DNA of 64,000 nt, from NCBI GenBank assembly GCA_025667525.1, contig CM046876.1, forward strand, positions 24,887,224 to 24,951,223, given 5' to 3'. A model generated the notes under the pieces. That model ran no database searches, had not been told where the DNA came from, and saw only the letters and a list, made by a program, of their open reading frames with translations. A program made the translations under genes and the position numbers. This document shows positions 50,420-62,700 of the stretch, in pieces. This DNA comes from Glebionis coronaria. Taxonomy: Eukaryota > Streptophyta > Magnoliopsida > Asterales > Asteraceae. Position 1 is the stretch's first letter, and each line of letters opens with the position of its first letter.

Positions 50420-52345
50420 ACCATTGCCATGCCCTCATGCAATGCTTAGTGATAAAGCAATTTTACACTCTTCTCATAATCAATCAACCTTGGCCTTATT
50501 AAAATACTACTAAACAAAAATTAAAGTACTAAGAGAAATTAAAACTTTAAAGCAAACAATAGGATAGAAAACCATTTCCACTTGAAAATAGCTATATGGA
50601 AATAACTTGCAAAGAGATCAAGGACTTACATTAGGGCTTTGGTGCTACGAAGATTTATCACCCTCAAGTTTCACGTTCCCCAAACTAAGCTTAAAAACGA
50701 GATCATTGTTATTATAAGTTAGCAAATCAAACACTTACACACATGGCTTAATTAAATGCTTAAACTCCCTTATTCCTAGTTGTATCTCTTATATTTTATT
50801 TTTGTCTTAGAATGATCATGAAGATGCATTTTTGGACTTATTTCGATAGTTTATTAAGGCTGAAAGCAAAGTAGGACGATTTGATCAATAGTTAGCTAAA
50901 GGACAAAATCTCTTAAAACTGCTTCTCGGGATATCAAAAATTTCATATCTTGGCATAACTCGCTTCACGATTTGAGACCTTTCTCGGGCTGATATTTGGC
51001 ATGTACTTCATACTTCATATCTTCGAGAGACGTTCTTGAGATAATGGTCTTCTCTTCGTAATAGAGTTTCTTCACTTGGAGACTTTTGAGGGGTACTCCA
51101 ACTTTGTTTACCACGACTTCATGATTATTTCTTCAATCTCTAATTGGGATTTTGAGATACAACGATCCGCCTCCTTTTCAGACTTGGATCTATTTATCCT
51201 CATACCTTGTTAGGGTCTTTTCGGATAGACTTCTCCATGATCTTTATGGGAGTTGATTGCTTTTCGTCGTGAGTCTTGATCCTTCATATTGATTTTGGGA
51301 ATAATGCTTTTCACATCACCTTGGATCTTTAGCAATAAGATTGAATCCTCATGCCTTGTTAGGGCCTTTTCGGACTCACCAATCTTCGCGCCCCGCTTCA
51401 TAAGTTATGCCTTGGCTATGAACTCTTATCATTACCGAGAAACTTTTAAACGATCTTGGGCTAGAAGCTAAGTAACTTTTCAAATCGTACGACCTTACTT
51501 ATTGCAGATAAATTATTAGCAAGTGATGGGAGAATAGGCAGATAATTATACCAAGTGAGCTTGTGCAAGAATGCCGACTTATAATTGACTATATCATTTC
51601 TCGTTCTCCACAATTTAAAATCTCAAGTAATAAGACTCGTGGATGCTTAGCCTAATAAACCAATTAAGGTCTACATGGTTAACGATACTAGCTAGAATAA
51701 ACTTGGATAAGTCTATTCGGGTTGAGTCAAAATAATCGCAACGGGCCTAATATGTCAAAGATTTCAAAACTAGCTACACCACTTATTAATATTTTTGACT
51801 TTATGGCGGGATATATACATATGAAAGCAACGATAAAAATTTAAAAATCACGACTAAATGGCCAAGGTTAATAAAAAATTTGAAAAATGTTGAAAAAGAT
51901 GATTTTCCGGTTAAATGAAGGCATTTTCATGGAAAAGTCCACTTAAAACTTCGATAGAAGTCCCCCCTACACTTAAGATAAATATTGTCCTTAATATTTA
52001 AGCATGTGGGAAAAGTCTCCCCTACACTTATGACATTGTGCACGTTGGTTAAATCAAGTTAAGGAAGAGACGACTAACGTGATCAATTTCAAATGTGAGT
52101 ATGAAGAAAATTGAATCACGATAGTTGAGAGATAGAACCGGATTTCGGATAACACGGGAGCACGGTTCTTCAAAGGTTCTAAAAGTGCATTCATCCCTGT
52201 AATCACATCACCACACAAACACAAAAAACCTATAGAGGTCCCCCTACACTTAGGAGGTTAAAACGGAAAAGGATAGATACTCGGGCTGCCTCCCGAGGAG
52301 CGCTTGTTTTTGATAACCGAGTCACGAGCCTGACTCGACCCAAAA
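50420..52345 (-). other. Non-coding 3' region, Athila copy 2
   Basis: Copy of 9823-11747 with one inserted A near 50545 and very few substitutions, for example at about 51669. No env-like frame. The three extra polypurine-like motifs are kept. Confidence 0.75.
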
Positions 52346-55300
52346 TTAGTTCATGGGAAACGTGGTGAGGGATGGAATCATCTCATGAGAGATGTCCTCA
52401 CCAAAGTACAACTTCACTCGTTTTCCGTTCACCTTAAAATTAGGTCCATTAGGTTGAGCGAGCTCGAGAGTACCATATGGAAAAATTTGGGCAATGGTGA
52501 ATGGGCCGGACCAACGAGATTTCAGCTTGCCCGAAAAGATTTTCAACCGAGAGTTAAAGAGTAAAACTTTGTCTTCAACTTGGAACTCTCGGTTTTTAAT
52601 CTTAGAGTCGTGAATGAGCTTAGTCTTTTCCTTATAGATCAAATAATTTTCATAAGCCTCATTTCGGAGTTCATTCAGCTCATTGAGTTGGATCTTGCGT
52701 AGGTCACCGGCTTTGTTGATATCGAAATTAGCCCACTTCAAGGCCCAGTAAGCCTTGTGCTCCAACTCAATGGGGAGGTGGCACGCTTTCCCGTACACGA
52801 GACGATATGGTGTACAACCAATCGGAGTCTTGTATGCGGTACGAAAAGCCCACAAAGCATCATCAAGTTTATCAGCCCATGAGGCACGATGCTCTCCCAC
52901 GGTTCGTTCAAGAATTCGCTTTAATCCTCGGTTAGAGATTTCAGCCTGGCCATTAGTTTGTGGGTGGTAGGCGGTGGAAAGATGATGATTTACACCATAC
53001 TTAGCCATGACTCTTGCGAATTGGTCATTGCAAAAATGAGTCCCGCGATCACTAATAATGGCACGAGGCACACCGAATCTAGCGAACAGCGATTTCAAAA
53101 AGTTACAAACCACCCTTGCGTCATTAGTGGGTAAAGCTTTGGCTTCAACCCATTTGGAGACGTAGTCAACGGCTACAAGGATGTATTTGTTTCCTTTAGA
53201 GGAAGGGAATGGCCCCATAAAGTCGATACCCCAAACATCAAAGATTTCACATTCTTGAATGAAATTCTGAGGCATCTCGTCTTTATGTGTGATCTTGCCT
53301 TGTTTTTGGCAAGCATCACAACATTTAACCATCTCGTGAGCATCACGATAAATGGTGGGCCAATAAAATCCCGAGTCAAACACTTTTTTGGCGGTGTAGT
53401 TGGGACCAAAGTGACCATCGGTGGGTCCTTTGTGGCAAGCGTCAAAGATTTCCAAAGCTGCCGGTCCATCAACACATCGGCGAATAATCAAATCAGCACA
53501 TTGTTTGAATAGATACGGGTCATCCCAAAAGTAAGTCTTAATGTCTTTGAAGAACTTCTTCTTTTGTTGGGATGTTAACCCGTCAACGAGAATTCCACCC
53601 GCCAAGTAGTTTGCAATGTCTGCAAACCACGGGGTTTCATCAGAAGTCGAGTTGATAGACATTAAGGTCTCCAGGGGAAAAGAATCATTGATTTCTTTGT
53701 TCGGATGACCTCCTTGGTAAGGATCCTCAAGTCTACTGAGATGATCCGCGGCTAGGTTTTCAGCTCCCTTCTTATCACGAATTTCGATTTTAAATTCTTG
53801 AAGTAGCAAAACCCAACGAAGAAGTCTTGGTTTGGAAATTTGCTTAGTCAACAAGTACTTCAACGCGGAATGATCGGTATAAACGATTGTGGTGGAAAGG
53901 ACAAGATAGGGGCGGAACTTTTCAAAGGCATAGACAACAGCTAAAAGCTCTTTTTCGGTTGTCGTGTAATGCAATTGAGCCCCAGTCATTGTCTTGCTAG
54001 CGTAATGGATCGGTTGGAAGTGTTTGTTCACTCTTTGGCCCAAAACCGCTCCAATAGCAAAGTCGCTAGCATTGCACATCAACTCAAAGGGTAGCTCCCA
54101 ATTAGGGGTAACCAAGACCGGTGCCTTAGTTAGCTTATCCTTAAGAAGATTGAAGGCTTCGATACACTCTTTAGAAAAGATAAAAGGAGTATCTTTTTCC
54201 AAGAGGTGGGTCATTGGGCGAGCGATTTTAGAAAAATCTTTTATGAAACGACGGTAGAAGCCCGCATGACCGAGGAAACTTCTCACACCCTTCACGGTTG
54301 AAGGTGGAGGCAACTTAGAGATAACATCGACTTTAGCACGGTCCACTTCAAGACCGGCTTTGGAGATCTTGTGTCCTAGCACGATGCCCTCTTTTACCAT
54401 GAAATGGCATTTTTCCCAATTAAGAACAAGGCGAGTGTCTTCACACCGCTTAAGCATACGTTCTAAATTGGCAAGGCAAGCAGAGAAAGAATCACCATAA
54501 ACCGAGAAATCATCCATGAATACTTCCATAGTTTCTTCAACCATGTCATGGAAGATAGCCATCATACATCTTTGGAACGTCCCAGGAGCATTGCATAAAC
54601 CAAAAGGCATGCGTTTGTAAGCAAATGTTCCATAGGGACTAGTGAATGTGGTCTTCTCTTGGTCTTTGGGATCGATGGGAATTTGAAAATACCCGGAGAA
54701 ACCGTCTAAAAAGCAGTAATAGTAATTACCAGCTAGACGCTCGAGCATTTGATCCATGAAAGGAAGAGGAAAGTGATCTTTTCTCGTGGTATCATTGAGC
54801 TTGCGATAGTCGATACAAACTCTCCACCCAGTAACGAGACGAGTGGGAATCAACTCGTTGTGTTCATTGGGAACAACGGTTATTCCGCCCTTCTTGGGCA
54901 CACAATGGACAGGACTTACCCAAGGCGAAACCGAAATAGGGTAAATCAAGTCGGCATCAAGAAGTTTGATAACCTCTTGTTTGATGATGTCATGAATGCG
55001 AGGATTAACCCTTCTTTGGCTCTGGATTGCGGGTTTAAAGTCATCTTCCATGAGAATCTTGTGAGTACAAAAGTTTGGATCAATTCCGCGGATATCAGAA
55101 ATTTTCCAAGCAATTGCCTTCTTATGATCTTTAAGCACGGCGATGAGGCGAGATTTCTCTTCTTCTTTCAAGGCCTTAGCAAAGATGACGGGCGACTTCT
55201 TCTTATCTTCAAGGAACACATACTCGAGATGGGGCGGCAACTACTTGAGTTCTAAATCCGGAGGATTTTTGATGGTAGGCGTATTCAAAGTCGGTGCATC

Positions 55301-58024
55301 GATAGCAATAGCCTTGGGAGATGGTGGAGAAATATTGTCTTCTTTAAGAAGGTTCTCAATGAGGCGAAGATCTTCATCCCAATCGGTGGGAGAATCGTCA
55401 TGTTCTAAGTTCACATCTCCCATGGTGGCTTCCAAATCTTTCCAAAGGAAATCACTTTCTCCAAATAGAGATAGTGATGAATCAATAGAGGAAACGGTCT
55501 CAACATTGGGAAGAGGGGTAGGAATACTTTTACAAGCATCTTTGAAGTGTTCTTCACAAGCCTCATCAAGAACGTCAATAAAATTAACACTCTCGTATGA
55601 ATAAGGCTGTTTAGAAAGCTTTCCCATGTTGAAGACAATTTTATCGTCACCCACTCTCATGATAAGCTCACCGGCTTTAATATCGATGAGAGTGCGACCG
55701 GTCCTCAAGAATGGACGACCAACGATCAATGGCACACGAGGGTCCATGTCGTAGTCAATGACAATGAAATCGGCAGGAAAAGTGAATTTGTCGACTCCCA
55801 CAAAGACGTCTTCGGCTATCCCCACTGGATAAGCAACCGTACGTTTAGCTAATTCCAAAGTCATTTTGGTGGGGACTAGCTCAGGGAGAGATAATTGCTT
55901 CCAAACGCTTAAGGGCATTAAGTTAATACTGGCACCTAGATCGGCTAGGGCCATGCAATTCTCTACTCCCGGGAAGTTGCAAGGGATTAAGAAACGACCC
56001 GGATCACCAAGCTTGGTTGGCAATTTCCTTAAGAGCACTGCAGAGCAATTCTCATTAAGTTGGGTGTTAGCAATATCAAGAAGCTTCTCCTTGTCGCTAA
56101 GAAGATCTTTGAACATTTTCGCGTACTTAGGCATGTGAGCGAGAGCCTCAGCGAAGGAGATGTTGAAATTCAATTGTTTAAACATTTTGAGAAAGTTCGA
56201 AACCTGAATATCGTCCTTGCTTCTGAGCTTCTCTTTCCTCAACCTTGAGGGATAAGGTATATCGGAAGAAGAGGAAGTCTTTGGAATAGTAGGATCACTC
56301 ACATCCTTGGGTGGAGGAGGGGTAGAAGTAAGAGGTGGAGAAATTGGGGAAGTAGAAGGTTGGGGAATAGGAGCAGGTGACTCGTTTTCCTTAGTCACAA
56401 TCACCAGTGGAGGTATAGGAAGCTCAGGTTCCTTGGTACCTTTGCCACTGCGAGTGGTGATTGCTTTCATCTCCCCTCTTGGATTCGCAACGGTGTTACT
56501 CGGAAGAGTACCCGAAGAAGAGGATTGATTACCTTGGAAGAAACCAGCCATCATGTTCCTTAAGTCATTCGTTTGACTTGCCAAAGTGTTTCTCATATCA
56601 GCTCGCAGATCGTTCCCTTGTTTCACCATGTCTGCTTTCAAGTTGAGCACTTCCCGTTGGAGATTGTCCACGATCACATCATTAGTCCTCATGTAGGTTC
56701 CAATATCTTGGTGTAATGCGGTGGGTTGGTTGGGAGGAGCATTGTAGGCGGGTGGTTGATAAGCAGGTTGTTGGTAAACTTGGTTGTTTCTTTGAGGTGG
56801 ATATGGTTGTTTGTGAGGTGGTTGGTATGGTGCACGAGGTTGTTGTTGAGGAGGGCGATTAAGGTTTTGTTGTTGGTTTGGGTTGTTAGGAGGAAAACTG
56901 GGCGGTGAGAGAAAGTTGTTTGAGCGGTAGCTAAGCAAGTTGCGGTCTCCTTGAGGACGAGCTTGATAAGCGGCCGGAGGATAGGTACCGTATGCTGCAT
57001 TCACATTCTCAGAAGGGTAGTCTTGGGTGGTGGTACAAGTGGTGTAAGAGTGAGGACCCCCGCATATTTCACATGGTTGGCTAACAACATTGACTTGAGC
57101 GTCTTGAGCGTTTTTAGCGTTGATGCTGTTGGTGTTGTTAGCGGTGTGGGTAACAAGCGATTCAAGAAGCGTAGTAATTTTGTCAAGTCGCTTGTCGCTG
57201 TCACTAGTACTAGCACTAGCGGAATTGGTCCGCACACTCTTGGTTTGCACACGAGACTTATTCTCAATAATATCCCAAGCGGCATTGGAAGTCTTAACCA
57301 AAATATTACCCCCCGAGGCACTATTTAGTGAATCTTGGTCATTCATGCTTAAACCATTATAAAAAGTATTAATTTGGTTCACTTTGGTAAAACCATGTTG
57401 TGGGCACTTTCTTAAAAGATCTTTAAAACGGTCCCAAGATTCACCAAAAGATTCATCGTACTTTTGTTCAAAATTGATAATTTTATTCCGCAAAGCGGTA
57501 GTACGAGAGGGTGGGAAAAAGTAGTTTATGAACATGGTCTCCAAATCCATCCACGTCAGAATACTTTGTGGCGGTTCCTTTGCAAGCCAATGCCGGGCTT
57601 GTCCCTCTAAAGAAAAGGGAAAAAGTTGTAAACGGATTACCTCTTGTGGAACACCATTGAATTTGACCGTATTCGTGAGTTGGAAGAACCGTTTGATGTG
57701 GTCATAAGGATCATCAATGGTACGCCCCAAGAATGGTTGAGCAGAGACCATCTGAATAAAGCCAGATTTGAGCTCAAAGTTGTTAGTTGCAATCGCGGGT
57801 ATGACAATTGGATCATTGTTGCCATCTACATGTGCTTGCAAAAGTTCAATCATAGGGCGATTATCCGGTAGAGGCTCATTGTTGTTGTTATTATTGTTGT
57901 TGAGAGGTGGATTGTTATTGTTGTTATTGTTTTGAGGTGGGTTATTGTTGTTGTTGTGTACACCGGCCATGTCTAAGTCTTCGAGAGGCTCGGGCTCTTG
58001 ATAAGACGTTGATCGTGTACGCAT
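52346..58024 (-). pseudogene. gag-pol: Athila-type gag-pol with premature stop, copy 2
   Basis: Same protein as 11748-17426, split by one base change: the Glu928 codon GAG became TAG (plus-strand CTA at 55241-55243). The gag plus protease part (residues 1-927, 55244-58024) stays open. The reverse transcriptase, RNase H and integrase part is open from an internal Met at 55240 but has no start of its own. RNase H Asp1318 is Asn here (54071-54073), which should abolish that activity. The zinc knuckle keeps the usual Gly322. Other replacements against copy 1 are Ala to Thr near the N-terminus, Pro to Thr before the protease, and Ser to Asn and Ala to Thr in the reverse transcriptase region. A gag-only product could still be made. 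Stop readthrough cannot be excluded but nothing suggests it. Confidence 0.93.
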
Positions 58025-58217
58025 GCACCTGCAAAAGAACTAACAAAGCAAACAAGAAATATTTTTGGCTTTTTTATGTTTTTTTTTACTTTTTAGGATT
58101 TTTGAAAATTTTATATTTTTTAGGATTTTTGAAAGTTTATATGAAAAAGTAACGTTCACGGTGAACGGATCCCAAAATCCAAGTTCTCACAAAAAACTGT
58201 TAATCTTAACGAGAAGA

Positions 58218-58233
58218 GCCGGCAGCGGCGCCA
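58218..58233 (-). other. Primer-binding site, tRNA-Asp type, copy 2
   Basis: Identical to 17620-17635. The minus strand reads TGGCGCCGCTGCCGGC. Confidence 0.75.
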
Positions 58234-58235
58234 TT

Positions 58236-59757
58236 TTATACAATGGTTTTCATTGGTTCAGATTTAATCTCGGAATCTTCTCGAATTGATTCACAGCTCA
58301 ATGTGGAATGATTTGTTCTTGGTGACAAATAGTGGGTTTGGTTTTCTATGTTACTAAGAAGGTAAATGTGTAAGGTAATTAAAAGTAAACTAGAAGTAAT
58401 TAATTAATAAAAGTAACTTGAATACAAATTAAATAAAACAGTAACAGTAAATAACCTTAAAAATGCTTGATTCGGAATGTGGCTTGATCCGGAATAAATC
58501 AGACAAAAAGCTCCATGCGGAATAAATAAGCTATTCAGAATAAATGTGCTATGCGGAATAAAAAGCTTATGCGGAATAATTAGGCTACTCGGAATAATGA
58601 TCCTATCCGGAATAATTACGCTACTCAGAATAATGATCCTATCCGGAATAATTAGGCTACTCGGAATACATGGCTATCCGGAATAATGGTGCTACCCGGA
58701 ATAAAATTTGCTATTCGGAATAATTGACTACTCGGAATATTTGAGCTACTCGGAATAATGAGTCATTCGGAAGAAATGGCTATGCGGAATAATGGGCTTA
58801 TTCGGAATAAAAATATATTCCGAATATAGGAAACTGATCCGGAATATATAAAATATTCCGGATAAAGGACACTGATCCGTGCTTGATTCGGAATACCTGG
58901 ACGAAGAACAGTAAACAGAAACCAAAAACAGGGGAAAACGATTTTATAAAAAATCAACCAAGTTTTTAACCAAATCTTAATCAAAACTAATCACAAATCA
59001 TCTACTAACCATAAACATTAAATCCCAATCATAAAAACACAAAACCCACTTACTTTAGAAGATCAAAATCAACCAAACAAGAACTTTAAAACTTTAAATC
59101 AAAGAACAAGATGAACAAGATTAAATGGAAAGATTATATTGATGATTAAGGTTTAAACAATCAAAGGAAAAAGATTAAAAGCTTACAAGATGAAGGATTC
59201 AACAAAATGAAAAATCATCAACACCTTAGTGGTGTTGGCTTCCTACGAAAGAAAAGAAGAAACTGGGAAATGAAAACTAGTCCCAAAAGTGTGAGGGTGA
59301 TTTCCTTTTATAGGCCAAGTGGTTGGTTGGTGAGTGGGCTTTCTCCCTTTCTTCTTGTCTTCTCGTCTTTTCAGAAAAGTTGACGTTTTCGATTCTGATT
59401 CGGGATTTGTCGGCGATTAAATTCAACTCGTCTTTTAATTTCTTCGTTTAATAGACTTGAGTTTCTTCGACATATGTAAATCTTCCATCTTTGGTCCTTT
59501 TCTTCGATAAATCTTCAAATAGGCCCATTGACTTCCAATCTTTTGCATCTCTCGGACAATAGACTTCGTCTTGAGTCTTTTTCCTTGATAAAACCCGTTC
59601 AATCCCATGTTTTCTTCAATATTCATCCGGTTGTCTCTGAAAACACAATAAACACAAAAACCACGCATAATTCCAAACAAATGATATTAAACACGCGTTT
59701 TGGTCTTGTTTTAGTAAGAAATAAGTGGTAAAAGGATGGGTGTTTCCACACCTATCA
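58236..59757 (-). repeat. 5' LTR of Athila copy 2
   Basis: 1522 bp. It keeps the 16 bp lost in the matching LTR of copy 1 and lacks 2 bp near 58417. The inner end reads CCATTGTATAA on the minus strand, as in copy 1. CGGAAT array at about 58468-58900. Confidence 0.94.
59304..59313 (-). promoter_or_regulatory. TATA-like box of the Athila promoter, copy 2
   Basis: CTATAAAAGG on the minus strand in the 5' LTR, as in copy 1. An RNA from here could still carry an open gag. Confidence 0.6.
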
Positions 59758-62700
59758 CATATCGACTCATCAGTTGAGCCTCTAACATATAACCGTAACA
59801 TATCGACTCATCTTGAACCTCTAACGTGTAACCCTAGCATATCGACTCATCAGTTGAACCTATAACGTATAACCGTAACATATCGACTCATCAGTTGAAC
59901 CTCTAACGTATAACCCTAGCATATCGACTCATCAATTGAACCTCTAACGTATAACCCTAGCATATTGACTCATCAGTTGAACCTCTAACGTATAACCGTA
60001 CCATATCGACTCATCAGTTGAACCTATAATGTATAACCCTAGCATATCGACTTAGTAGTTGAACCTCTAACGTATAACCGTAGCATATCGACTAATCAGT
60101 TGAACCTCTAACGTATAACCGTAACATATCGACTCATCAGTTGAACCTCTAACGTATAACCCTAGCATATCGACTCATCAGTTGAACCTCTAACGTATAA
60201 CCGTAGCAGATCGACTCATCAGTTGAACCTATAACGTATAACCCTAGCATATCGACTTAGCAGTTGAACCTCTAACGTATAACCGTAGCATATCGACTAA
60301 CCAGTAGAACCTCTAACGTATAACCGTAACATATCGACTCATCAGTTGAACCTCTAACGTATATCCCTAGCATATCGACTCATCAGTTGAACCTCTAGCG
60401 TATAACCGTAACATATCGACTCATCAGTTGAACCTCTAGCGTATAACCCTAGCATATCGACTCATCAGTTGAACCTCTAACGTATAACCCTAGCATTCTA
60501 GCATATCGACTCATCAATTGAACCTCTAACGTATAACCGTAACATATCGACTTATCAATTGAACCTCTAACGTATAATCCTAGCATATCGACTCATCAGT
60601 TGAACCTGTAACGTATAACCATAACATATCAACTCATCAGTTGAACCTCTAACGTATAACCCTAGCATATCGACTCATCAGTTAAACCTCTAACGTATAA
60701 CCCTAGCTTATCGACTCATTAGTTGAACCTCTAACGTATAACCGAAACATATCGACTCATTAGTTGAACCTCTAACGTATAACTGTAACATATCGACTCA
60801 TCATTTGAACCTTTAACGTATAACCCTAGCATATCGAATAATCAGTTGAACCTCTAACGTATAACCGTAACATATCGACTCATCAGTTGAACCTCAAACG
60901 TATAACCCTAGCTTATCGACTCATCAGTTGAACCTATAACGTATAACCGTAACATATCGACTCATCAGTTGAACCTCTAACGTATAACCCTAGCATATCG
61001 ACTCATCAGTTGAACCTATAACGTATAACCCTAGCATATCGACTCATCAGTTGAACCTCTAACATATAACCGTAGCATATCGACTCATCAGTTGAACCTA
61101 TAACGTATAACCCTAGCATATCGACTTATCAGTTGAACCTCTAACGTATAACCGTAGCATATCGACTCATCAGTTGAACCTCTAGCGTATAACCGTAACA
61201 TATCGACTCATCACTTGAACTTGTAACGTATAATCCTAGCATATCGACTCATCAATTGAACCTCTAACGTATAATCGTAACATATCGACTCATCAGTTGA
61301 ACCTATAACGTATAACCCTAGCATATCGACTCATCAATTGAACCTCTAACGTATAACCGTAACATATCGACTCATCAGTTGAACCTATAACGTATAACCC
61401 TAGCATATCGACTCATCAGTTGAACCTATTACGTATAACCCTAGCATATCGACTCCTCAGTTAAACCTCTAACGTATAACCGTAACATATCGACTCATCA
61501 GTTGAACCTATAACGTATAACCCTAGCATATCTACTCATCAGTTGAACCTCTAACGTATAACCGTAGCATATCGACTCATCAGTTGAACCTATAACGTAT
61601 AACCCTAGCATATCGACTTAGCAGTTGAACCTCTAACGTATAACCGTAACTTATCGACTAATCAGTTGAACCTCTAACGTATAACTGTAACATATCGACT
61701 CATCAGTTGAACCTCTAACGTATAACCCTAGCATATCGACTCACTAGTTGAGCCTCTAACGTATAACCGTAACATATCGACTCATCAGTTGAATCTCTAA
61801 CGTATAACTCTAGCATATCGACTCATCAGTTGAACCTATAACATATAACCGTAACATATCGACTCATCAGTTGAACCTCTAACGTATAACCCTATCATAT
61901 CGACTCATCAGTTGAACCTATAACGTATTACCCTAGCATATCGGCTCATCAGTTGAACCTCTAACGTATAACCGTAGCATATCGACTCATCAGTTGAACC
62001 TATAACGTATAACCCTAGCATATCGATTTAGTAGTTGAACATCTAACGTATAACCGTAGCATATCGACTAATCAGTTGAACCTCTAACGTATAACCGTAA
62101 CATATCGACTCATCAGTTGAACCTCTAACGTATAACCCTAGCATAACGACTCATCTGTTGAACCTCTAACGTATAACCGTAACATATCGACTAATCAGTT
62201 GAACCTCTAACGTATAACCCTAGCATATCGACTCATCAGTTGAACCTCTAACGTATAACCCTAGCATTCTAGCATATCGACTCATCAGAACCTCTAACGT
62301 ATAACCGTAACATATCGACTTATCAATTGAACCTCTAACGTATAACCCTAGCATATCGACTCATCAGTTGAACCTCTAACGTATAACCATAACATATCGA
62401 CTCATCAGTTGAACCTCTAACGTATAACCCTAGCATATCGACTCATCAGTTGAACCTCTAACGTATAACCCTAGCTTATCGACTCATTAGTTGAACCTCT
62501 AACGTATAACCGTAACATATCGACTCATTAGTTGAACCTCTAACGTGTAACCGTAACATAACGACTCATCATTTGAACCTTTAACGTATAACCCTAGCAT
62601 ATCAAATCATCAGTTGAACCTCTAACGTATAACCGTAACATATCGACTCATCAGTTGAACCTCTAACGTATAACCCTAGCATATCGACTCATCAGTTGAA

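Larger units (their letters stand above)
48881..59757 (-). mobile_element. Athila-type Ty3/gypsy retrotransposon, copy 2
   Basis: 10877 bp. Same layout as 8284-19145: 3' LTR 48881-50404, polypurine tract 50405-50419, non-coding 50420-52345, gag-pol 52346-58024, primer-binding site 58218-58233 and 5' LTR 58236-59757. It is a duplication product, not a second insertion, because flanks and target duplication are the same. Its pol is inactivated by a premature stop and an RNase H active-site change. Confidence 0.95.

Noticed and set aside
48881..59757. Second independent Athila insertion
   Set aside because: Flanking satellite, target duplication and LTR-specific variants are the same as in copy 1, so it is a duplication product.
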